Source: Candidatus Parcubacteria bacterium (GTDB taxonomy: Bacteria; Patescibacteriota; Minisyncoccia; JAHIHE01; JAGLIN01). From it: a stretch of 6,666 nt of DNA. The DNA lies in assembly GCA_023142975.1 (NCBI GenBank), contig JAGLIN010000077.1, forward strand, positions 1 to 6,666. Direction: 5' to 3'. The notes below the pieces were generated by a model, which ran no database searches, was not told where the DNA came from, and saw only the letters and a program-made list of their open reading frames with translations. The translations under genes and the position numbers were made by a program. This document shows, piece by piece, positions 1 to 4,587 of this stretch. Position 1 is the stretch's first letter. Each line of letters begins with the position of its first letter.

Positions 1-49
1 ATCCCAGACATTTTTTCTTACACTATCGTTTCAGAAAAAATTCTGGGAT
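1..49. repeat. Hairpin-forming repeat at the left edge, probably cut by the window end
   Basis: Bases 1-8 (ATCCCAGA) are the exact reverse complement of 42-49. The stem continues through A10-T18 against A33-T41 with a single bulged base (C9), leaving a loop of about 14 bases. The right arm runs on into GACA, so the full element probably begins a few bases outside the window. It lies 16 bases beyond the stop codon of the membrane protein gene ending at 66. It could therefore act as a transcription terminator for that operon, because the minus-strand reading has a T-rich inner stem. However, there is no T-run after the outer arm. The ATCCCAGA/TCTGGGAT termini resemble a dispersed bacterial intergenic repeat, which is a recollection rather than a search result. 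Confidence 0.6.
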
Positions 50-65
50 GACAATAGCAACGGAT

Positions 66-1133
66 TTATTTTCTAATAATTCTTACCAAAAACCGATGTA
101 TTTTTAAAAGCGGTTTCGGCGCTTCCAGACTAAAATGATGGGAAATTGTTTTTAGTTCAAAATAAATTAAAGTAAAAAATCCGATAAAGACAATTGCAAT
201 GTTGATAATTCTATAAATTAAACTAAAAGTAAATCCATTGCTTTTGCCAAATCCAAAAAAATCAAAAACAAAGGTAAGAGCCATTTCAAAACTTCCGAGA
301 GATCCAGGAATTGGGATAAAATTAGCTAAGGTCAATAAAAAGAAGATAGACGCAGTTTGAGTGATTTCAATTATTGGGTTTAAATAAAAAATGATAATCC
401 AGATAACTGCTAAGTAAAATAGAATTTCTAAAATAGACAGAACAAGCGCTTCTATAAATACTTTTCTTTTATTTTTAAAAAAGTGCGAGACTATTTTTTC
501 TGTCGCGTCTATGTTTTTTTCTCTGGCTTTTATAAACTTTATTTTATCTAATTTTATGGCTTTTATAAAAAACATAAAAAAGCCGTCTTTGTTAGAATTT
601 CCGTTTAGTGTTTTTGAATAAAAAATACAGAAAGTAAAAATTACAAAAATGACTATAATCCCAAAGCTGTAAAAAATTTCCGCTGGCAAAGAAGAATGTT
701 TAACTAAAAATAAAAATCCTATTATCATAAATAGGAAAATAGTGAAGAAATAAATTGTTTGGTCAATAACTACCGAAGCAAATGATTTTTCCCAGCTACA
801 ATTCGATCTCTCTTTTATCATATACGCTCTAACTGGTTCTCCGCCAACAAGTACGGAGGGAGTAATATAGCTAACCAAAAATCCCGCGAGTTTTGCTCTT
901 AAGATTTTGAAAAAACCCACATCGCAAACATTTTGCGATTCAAGTATTAATTTCCATCGAAGCGAGCCGATAATGGCCACGGCAATAAAATTTATTAAAA
1001 ACACAGCGATGATTATTTGGAGTGTAAAGGTGGAAACTGTTTTCAAAACATCGTCAATGCCTGCTTGTTGTACGGTGAATAAAAACAAGAGCAGTCCTAA
1101 GATTAGAGATACTAAAAAAAATACTCTTTTCAT
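66..1133 (-). CDS. Multi-pass membrane protein, MprF flippase-like domain (YbhN/UPF0104, LPG_synthase_TM family)
   Basis: This 355-residue protein is almost entirely hydrophobic, with around seven or eight predicted membrane spans (for example residues 4-20, 38-56, 125-145, 156-172, 227-251, 260-275, 280-294 and 304-325). Two landmarks of the lysylphosphatidylglycerol-synthase membrane-domain family are visible. One is a conserved loop with GGEPVRAY at 97-104, preceded by a Pro-containing helix. The other is the NFIPIPGSLGSFE motif at 271-283. An RW pair (59-60) after the second span is also typical. The length suits stand-alone members, and there is no C-terminal aminoacyl-transferase domain, so lipid lysylation itself is not expected. 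Relatives are thought to move lipids or lipid-linked sugars across the membrane, but the substrate cannot be read here. The start codon overlaps the stop of the upstream hydrolase gene (ATGA arrangement), which implies translational coupling. No Shine-Dalgarno sequence is visible. The gene ends with TAA. Confidence 0.85.
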   Translation of the reverse strand: MKRVFFLVSLILGLLLFLFTVQQAGIDDVLKTVSTFTLQIIIAVFLINFIAVAIIGSLRWKLILESQNVCDVGFFKILRAKLAGFLVSYITPSVLVGGEPVRAYMIKERSNCSWEKSFASVVIDQTIYFFTIFLFMIIGFLFLVKHSSLPAEIFYSFGIIVIFVIFTFCIFYSKTLNGNSNKDGFFMFFIKAIKLDKIKFIKAREKNIDATEKIVSHFFKNKRKVFIEALVLSILEILFYLAVIWIIIFYLNPIIEITQTASIFFLLTLANFIPIPGSLGSFEMALTFVFDFFGFGKSNGFTFSLIYRIINIAIVFIGFFTLIYFELKTISHHFSLEAPKPLLKIHRFLVRIIRK

Positions 1134-1921
1134 AAAGTGTATTTAACATATTCTTTATACAAACCCATTTCATATTTCATATCTTCACATACGATATTAT
1201 CTTTTTTCTTTGCTTCTTCTGGATTTATATCTATTATCTTAACACATTCTTCTTTCGCTGCTTTTACCAACACATTTCCTCCGTGATCTATAATCTGACT
1301 TTCTCCGCGAAATTCTGCTTCTTCCGAACCAATCCATTCTTTCCCAATTCTGTTTGCCATAATAGTAAACACTTTATTTTCTAATGATCTCGCTTTCATT
1401 ACATTAGGTGTCCATGGTCCTCCAAAATTCATTGGGCAACATATTATTTGCGCTCCTCGGAGCATTAATATTCTCATGGACTCCGGAAACCAACTTTCAA
1501 AACAGATTGCTATTCCTATTTTTACATTACCAATTTTGAATATTTCCAAAGATTTTCCGCGATCAAATATCTTTTCGCCTTTTGGAAGATTTATTTTTCG
1601 ATGTTTTCCAATACAACCTTCGGGTCCAATTACAATCGCCGAATTATACAATCTATTTTCTTCTTTCTCAGCTATGCCCGCAATTAGATATATTCCTTTC
1701 GTTTTTGATATAATGCCCAATTTATTAAGTATCTCCTTTTGAGCAGAATTATCTGCAAATGGAAAAACAGCTTCTTTTGACGGAAAGGAGTACCCGCTAA
1801 AACACAGTTCAGGCAGTACTATTAAATCTGCTTCGATATTTTTTAGTAAAGCAGTTATTTTTTTTAGGTTTGCTTCTATGTTTGAATGTGCCACATTAAA
1901 CTGACAAAATCCTATTCTCAT
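1130..1921 (-). CDS. Carbon-nitrogen hydrolase (nitrilase superfamily amidase)
   Basis: The 263-residue product has the usual single-domain length for this superfamily and begins MRIGFCQFNV, the expected first beta strand. The Glu-Lys-Cys catalytic triad is intact: E38 in LPELCFSGY (general base), K109 in HRKINLPKGE, and C140 (nucleophile) in GIAICFESWFPE. E116 in KGE is a candidate for the second structural glutamate. The downstream NFGGPW and KARSLENKVFTIMANR segments are also typical of the family. Members hydrolyse amides, carbamoyl groups or nitriles in the cytoplasm. The substrate is not predictable, although the family includes omega-amidases, N-carbamoylputrescine amidases and NAD synthetase glutaminase domains. 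No acyltransferase membrane domain is present, so it is not Lnt. It lies downstream of tRNA-Leu with a short A/T-rich spacer and overlaps the membrane protein gene by 4 bases. The TGA stop shows that UGA terminates here. Confidence 0.9.
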   Translation of the reverse strand: MRIGFCQFNVAHSNIEANLKKITALLKNIEADLIVLPELCFSGYSFPSKEAVFPFADNSAQKEILNKLGIISKTKGIYLIAGIAEKEENRLYNSAIVIGPEGCIGKHRKINLPKGEKIFDRGKSLEIFKIGNVKIGIAICFESWFPESMRILMLRGAQIICCPMNFGGPWTPNVMKARSLENKVFTIMANRIGKEWIGSEEAEFRGESQIIDHGGNVLVKAAKEECVKIIDINPEEAKKKDNIVCEDMKYEMGLYKEYVKYTL

Positions 1922-1970
1922 ATTATTTCTTTATTTATTACAATTTTGATAAATAAAAATAAATAAAATG

Positions 1971-2054
1971 TGCCCGGAGTGGGACTCGAACCCACAATCC
2001 CTTGCGAGAAACAGATTTTAAGTCTGTCGCGTATACCAATTCCGCCACCCGGGC
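1971..2054 (-). tRNA. tRNA-Leu (anticodon UAA)
   Basis: The full cloverleaf can be drawn on the minus strand. The acceptor GCCCGGG pairs with TCCGGGC (one G-U pair at the base), with discriminator A. The anticodon stem ACAGA/TCTGT encloses loop CTTAAAA, giving anticodon TAA, which reads UUA leucine codons. The T arm is GTGGG-TTCGAGT-CCCAC. A long class II variable arm (TCTC-GCAA-GGGA, a four-pair stem with a GNRA-type loop) is diagnostic for Leu among class II tRNAs with this anticodon. The gene is 84 nt long and has no encoded CCA, since CAT follows the discriminator, so a CCA-adding enzyme is required. No intron is seen. It follows tRNA-Cys on the same strand. Confidence 0.97.
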
Positions 2055-2058
2055 AAGT

Positions 2059-2147
2059 TCATATTAACATTTTAACATCCTAACATTTTAACAAAATCCC
2101 AAAATCGCAACATGTTTAAATGTTTGTATGTTAAAATGTTAATATGA
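2059..2147. repeat. Inverted repeat between the two tRNA genes
   Basis: Positions 2059-2078 and 2128-2147 are perfect 20-base reverse complements, made mainly of repeating TTAACAT/ATGTTAA units. Further in, 2081-2093 faces 2113-2127 imperfectly, so a long stem with a small loop is possible. The left side also contains the 13-mer TAACATTTTAACA twice (2065-2077 and 2081-2093, period 16). The element fills nearly the whole spacer between tRNA-Leu and tRNA-Cys. It may be a dispersed palindromic repeat or may help separate and process the tRNA precursor. It lacks GC content and a T-tract, so it is a poor intrinsic terminator. Confidence 0.8.
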
Positions 2148-2152
2148 TCATG

Positions 2153-2223
2153 AGGCCTGGATCGGATTTGAACCGATGTACGCGGTTTTGCAGACCGCTA
2201 CCTAACCACTCGGTCACCAGGCC
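2153..2223 (-). tRNA. tRNA-Cys (anticodon GCA)
   Basis: The acceptor GGCCTGG pairs perfectly with CCAGGCC, followed by discriminator T (U73), the identity base expected for bacterial tRNA-Cys. The anticodon stem GCGGT/ACCGC surrounds loop CTGCAAA, giving anticodon GCA. The T arm is ATCGG-TTCAAAT-CCGAT and the D arm has a short ACC/GGT stem with a GTGGTTA loop. The gene is 71 nt long. The bases after the discriminator are CAT, so CCA is not encoded. It is the first gene after a plausible promoter and is followed by tRNA-Leu 98 bases downstream, probably in one precursor transcript. Confidence 0.97.
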
Positions 2224-2238
2224 TTGTTCCATATAAAT

Positions 2239-2253
2239 AGGCATAATTTGCCT
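2239..2253. other. Small hairpin in the tRNA leader
   Basis: AGGCA (2239-2243) and TGCCT (2249-2253) form a 5-bp stem with a 5-base A/T loop. It lies just upstream of tRNA-Cys and just downstream of the predicted transcription start, so it would be in the 5' leader of the tRNA precursor. It could be chance at this size. Confidence 0.3.
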
Positions 2254-2264
2254 AAAGCATATTT

Positions 2265-2293
2265 AAATTAGCACAAAATTTATTGAGGGTCAA
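2265..2293 (-). promoter_or_regulatory. Candidate sigma-70 promoter for the tRNA transcript
   Basis: On the minus strand, TTGACC (2288-2293; five of six matches to TTGACA) is followed after exactly 17 bases by TAATTT (2265-2270; three of six matches to TATAAT). A TGC directly in front supplies the extended -10 TGn motif. Transcription would start near 2258, about 35 bases ahead of tRNA-Cys. The -10 match is weak, but the -35, the spacing and the TGn together make it the best promoter seen in the spacer. Confidence 0.4.
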
Positions 2294-2298
2294 ACAGA

Positions 2299-2433
2299 AA
2301 TGAATTATGAATCAAGAATTATGAATCATGGGCGCCTGTTTTAAAAAGTAAAAAGTTGGAAAGTAAAATATTTAAGTCTCTATAAACTTTCTATTTTTAC
2401 GCAGCGTCCATAATTCTTGATTCATAATTCATT
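2299..2433. repeat. Composite long inverted repeat (MITE-like hairpin)
   Basis: Positions 2299-2323 and 2409-2433 are perfect 25-base reverse complements built from repeated AATTATGAATC-type units. Inside, the arms continue as ATGGGCGCCTG (2328-2338) against CAGCGTCCAT (2402-2411 region), after an extra copy of the AATCATG unit on the left. A further inner pair, GTAAAAAGTTGGAAAGT against ACTTTCTATTTTTAC, also matches imperfectly. The whole 135 bases can fold back on itself in nested layers. It fills the spacer between the glycosylase stop (2442) and the tRNA promoter. No open reading frame of note is inside. It may be a non-autonomous mobile or dispersed repeat, or it may terminate glycosylase transcription. 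Confidence 0.75.
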
Positions 2434-2441
2434 ATTCATTT

Positions 2442-3041
2442 TTATATTTCTAATTTAACCTGCTTAACTTTTTTCTCTGTCTTAATTTTACTTTCTTCTA
2501 TCATTTTCAGAATTCGTGGTATCTTCTTAAAATCTTTCTCTAAATCTTCTAATAAGCCATTTCTATACAAAGCGGCGGCGGGATGATAAATCGGAAAATA
2601 AACTTGTCCTTTTAATCTTTTCGGTTTGCCGTGGTCAAGGGATATTTTTTGATTTGGCAGAAATCTATCCATAGAATGTCGGCCTAACAAAACAATTATT
2701 TTAGGATTAATAATTTCAACTTGTTTATCAAGCCATTTTCTGCAAGAATCAACTTCTTCTGGCAGAGGATCGCGATTGCCAGGCGGACGGCATTTGACGA
2801 CATTGGCGATATAAATATCTTCTCTCGTTAATCCGATTAATGCTATCAGCTTATCTAACAATTTCCCAGCCGCGCCAACAAAAGGACGACCTTGCTCATC
2901 TTCATTTTTGCCTGGCCCTTCTCCGATAAACATAATTTCCGCTTTTGAACTTCCTTCTCCAGGCACGGCATTCTTCCGCGTCTGACAAAGCGCGCATCTT
3001 TCGCATTTTAGGATTTGATTGTTTAGGTCTTCTAAGCTCAT
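2442..3041 (-). CDS. Uracil-DNA glycosylase, family 4 (iron-sulfur type)
   Basis: The 199-residue enzyme removes uracil from DNA at the start of base-excision repair. Family-4 hallmarks, numbered from the chosen start, are: C13 and C16 in CERC plus C84 (KCRPPGNR) and C100 (SCRKW), the expected four ligands of a [4Fe-4S] cluster; motif 1 GEGPGKNEDEQGRPFVG at 40-56 (active-site water and uracil binding); and HPAA at 153-156 (motif 2 His). The usual AVPGEG and IIVLLGRHS stretches are also present. The C-terminus carries a short Lys-rich tail (184-197). The open frame extends 32 codons upstream to 3137, with another ATG at 3071. That extension is translated from a dispersed repeat and does not resemble the family N-terminus, so MSLEDLNNQ at 3041 is preferred. 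No clear ribosome binding site decides between the starts. The gene stands alone. Confidence 0.93.
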   Translation of the reverse strand: MSLEDLNNQILKCERCALCQTRKNAVPGEGSSKAEIMFIGEGPGKNEDEQGRPFVGAAGKLLDKLIALIGLTREDIYIANVVKCRPPGNRDPLPEEVDSCRKWLDKQVEIINPKIIVLLGRHSMDRFLPNQKISLDHGKPKRLKGQVYFPIYHPAAALYRNGLLEDLEKDFKKIPRILKMIEESKIKTEKKVKQVKLEI

Positions 3042-3065
3042 AGATTTGAATTTATAGTTATTTCC

Positions 3066-3204
3066 TGTCATTGCGAGGAGTGAAATTATCCGCAGGATAA
3101 TTGAACGACGAAGCAATCCCGTGATTAAATTCTTCATGCATAGTTACGGGATTGCTTCGTCGCCATTTCGTTCGCTACGCTTACTCAGGCTTCTCGCAAT
3201 GACA
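3066..3204. repeat. Two head-to-head copies of a TGTCATTGCGAG...GAAGCAATCCCGT dispersed repeat
   Basis: Unit one (3066-3122) and unit two (3146-3204, reverse orientation) share perfect ends. The outer 12-mer TGTCATTGCGAG (3066-3077) is complementary to 3193-3204. The inner 17-mer CGACGAAGCAATCCCGT (3106-3122) is complementary to 3146-3162, with a 23-base centre. The middles differ: unit one has its own small hairpin, AATTATCC-GCA-GGATAATT (3084-3102), while unit two has a GC-richer stretch. Repeats with the motif CATTGCGAG...GAAGCAATCCC are known to me as dispersed elements in several unrelated bacteria, including Rickettsia (from memory, no search done). It fills the spacer between the beta-helix gene (stop at 3217) and the glycosylase, and it supplies the spurious upstream in-frame starts of the latter. 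Confidence 0.88.
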
Positions 3205-3216
3205 GATGATACTAAC

Positions 3217-4584
3217 TTACCATCTTACACCCACATCACTTCCATCTTCACACATTCCAATCAATCCCGATTCCTCTTTTAATTTAAAATTACTTGTAAC
3301 GCAATTTACAAATTTTGGATCTGCGGAAAGATTATTGTCTTCCAAAACACATTCTCCAAAACAAACAAAGTTATTTTTATTCCCCCAAATATTATTATAG
3401 CTGATGACAACATTTTTGCTTTTTTCGTCTGCATTTATTCCCGCGCACAAATCGCAAATGCCGTTATCCGTAATTATGTTATTTGTAATTTCCGCCGATG
3501 ATTTTGCTATATAAATTCCGAATGTCGGACCTAAGTATGTTTTGTAATGATTATTATAACTTATTGTATTGTGATTAATTATAGCTGAAGAATTATGTAA
3601 ATCAATTCCTATTTTATTGTCAGTTATTAAATTGTCAATTATCATTGGTTTGGCTAAATTAGAATCAGATTCCGAATCCTCCGAGGATTCGGAATCTTCA
3701 TAATCTTCCGCAAAACTATAAACCTGAATTCCCTTATTGTTAAAATTTATTGTATTCCTCTGAATTACTGGCGAAGAATTTTCTTTTATATATACGCCAT
3801 ATTCATTATTTTTCAAAATATTGTCATTGATCAAGGGAGATGAATTTTCAATTAAGATGCCGCTCAAATTTTCTCCCGAATTTTTAATTGTAAATCCTGC
3901 CAGTTTTGTCTTGTTTGTAATGCCGTTTTTAAACGAAACAACATTTCCAAATCCTCCCCCGTTTATTATTGTTTCGTCTATTATTGTTTGTTCTGAATCT
4001 GAAACTGAACCGAAGGCGACATTGGCCAATGTCGCCTTCGGTTCAGTTTCAGATTTCGCAAACTCATTTGACCCGATCAAATTAATTCCCTCTTTCATAA
4101 TTATGTTTTCCATATATTCCCCACCGGCAACTTTTATGGTATCTCCAAAATTGGCGCTGTCAATTGCTGTTTGTATCTCAGAATAATCTTCTGGAACATT
4201 TATGGTTTTAGGTTCTTTATAATTTTTAAACTCCACCAATTTATTCAGCGGACGAAAAAAAATCTTTTTCTCAATCCCGAACAATCCTTTTCCAATTTTC
4301 GCAATGAAATCTATTTTTTGCGCGATGGTTTGTTTTTGATTATTTATAATAGTGTCATCGTCGTCTCCCCCTTTTACAAAGGGGGCTGGGGGGATTTCGT
4401 CGTCGTTATTCTTTCCATTAACTTGCACGCTTCTAATTCCATCACTGCCAAATTCTTTTAGTAGATCTTTATTATTAAATTCTAAATTATCATTTTTCTG
4501 AAACGCGAAAACAACTCCGCTTAAAATTAGTAAAAATAAGATTGTTGTTAATATTACTACTACTTTTTTATTAGATTTAATCAT
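3217..4584 (-). CDS. Exported right-handed parallel beta-helix protein (PbH1/NosD-like repeats)
   Basis: This is a 455-residue secreted or membrane-anchored protein. Residues 1-7 are Lys-rich, 8-25 form a hydrophobic core, and VFA|FQ at 25-29 could be a signal peptidase I site; an uncleaved anchor is also possible. From INVPEDYSEIQTAIDSANFGDTIKV (128 onward), the typical opening of DUF1565/pectate-lyase-like folds, the chain has repeated rungs such as SGILIENSSPLINDNILKNN, YGVYIKENSSPVIQRNTI and IGIDLHNSSAIINHNTI up to about 400. It ends with ADPKFVN...DGSDVGVRW, a family-like C-terminus. Such folds bind or cleave polysaccharides or serve as surface structures. No catalytic residues can be assigned, so no enzyme name is given. 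Three palindromic DNA elements lie in frame, encoding about 63-73, 177-196 and 296-306. The gene begins 3 bases after the stop of the 606-residue gene, without a Shine-Dalgarno, suggesting coupled expression. Confidence 0.85.
   Translation of the reverse strand: MIKSNKKVVVILTTILFLLILSGVVFAFQKNDNLEFNNKDLLKEFGSDGIRSVQVNGKNNDDEIPPAPFVKGGDDDDTIINNQKQTIAQKIDFIAKIGKGLFGIEKKIFFRPLNKLVEFKNYKEPKTINVPEDYSEIQTAIDSANFGDTIKVAGGEYMENIIMKEGINLIGSNEFAKSETEPKATLANVAFGSVSDSEQTIIDETIINGGGFGNVVSFKNGITNKTKLAGFTIKNSGENLSGILIENSSPLINDNILKNNEYGVYIKENSSPVIQRNTINFNNKGIQVYSFAEDYEDSESSEDSESDSNLAKPMIIDNLITDNKIGIDLHNSSAIINHNTISYNNHYKTYLGPTFGIYIAKSSAEITNNIITDNGICDLCAGINADEKSKNVVISYNNIWGNKNNFVCFGECVLEDNNLSADPKFVNCVTSNFKLKEESGLIGMCEDGSDVGVRW
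3667..3697. repeat. Palindromic element inside the beta-helix gene, encoding a Ser/Glu/Asp-rich stretch
   Basis: Positions 3667-3680 and 3684-3697 are perfect 14-base reverse complements with a 3-base loop (CCG). The element encodes residues 296-306 (EDSESSEDSES) of the beta-helix protein, within a wider acidic segment 293-308 that interrupts the regular rung pattern between GIQVYSFA and LAKPMIIDN. The exact edges are blurred by neighbouring GAATC-like repeats, so simple-sequence expansion is an alternative to insertion. Confidence 0.7.
3996..4055. repeat. Perfect 60-bp loopless palindrome inside the beta-helix gene
   Basis: The arms 3996-4025 and 4026-4055 are exact 30-base reverse complements with no spacer, centred on TTGG|CCAA. 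The element is much richer in G and C than the surrounding gene. It supplies residues about 177-196 (S178-D196 reading SETEPKATLANVAFGSVSD) between GSNEFA and QTIIDETII, where a beta-helix rung would normally continue. Sixty bases is exactly 20 codons. On the plus strand the frame starting at 3998 gives the same peptide, so either orientation of insertion is neutral to the frame. No obvious target duplication is seen. Confidence 0.92.
4358..4404. repeat. G/C-run hairpin element flanked by 8-bp direct repeats inside the beta-helix gene
   Basis: The core CCCCCTTTTACAAAGGGGG (4367-4385), a G/C-run stem around TTTTAC/AAA, is followed by CTGGGGGG. It is bracketed by identical TCGTCGTC octamers at 4358-4365 and 4397-4404, which look like a target-site duplication. 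One octamer plus the 31-base insert equals 39 bases, or 13 codons. The insert encodes roughly EIPPAPFVKGG (residues 63-73) between two Asp runs, in the linker between the membrane segment and the beta-helix domain. The CCCCC...CTTT/AAAGGGGG motif resembles a widespread dispersed repeat (from memory). The octamer is low-complexity (GAC/GAT Asp codons), so coincidental flanking repeats are possible. Confidence 0.75.
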
Positions 4585-4587
4585 AAT

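Noticed and set aside
921..939. 8-bp inverted repeat ATCGCAAA/TTTGCGAT in the membrane protein gene
   Set aside because: It is short and falls in a loop (NVCDVGFF) that homologues normally have, so there is no sign of an inserted element. It is probably chance.
907..1146. Plus-strand open frame opposite the membrane protein gene
   Set aside because: It is antisense to a well-supported gene, has no recognisable domain, and its composition is that of a reversed hydrophobic gene.
1130..1921. Apolipoprotein N-acyltransferase (Lnt) identity for the hydrolase
   Set aside because: It has the nitrilase triad but none of the N-terminal membrane spans that Lnt requires, and its length fits a soluble single-domain amidase.
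1922..1970. Intrinsic terminator between tRNA-Leu and the hydrolase gene
   Set aside because: The spacer is A/T-rich but forms no stable stem, so no terminator can be supported.
3042..3137. N-terminal 32-residue extension of the uracil-DNA glycosylase
   Set aside because: It is translated from the dispersed repeat unit and has no resemblance to family-4 N-termini. The internal Met at 3041 fits the family better.
2059..3204. CRISPR array
   Set aside because: The repeats here are single inverted pairs of different sequence, without regularly spaced direct repeats and spacers. No cas genes are present.
3821..4186. Plus-strand open frame of 121 codons across the beta-helix gene
   Set aside because: It is an antisense shadow of the beta-helix gene. 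Its apparent match to part of that protein arises only because the 60-bp palindrome reads identically on both strands.
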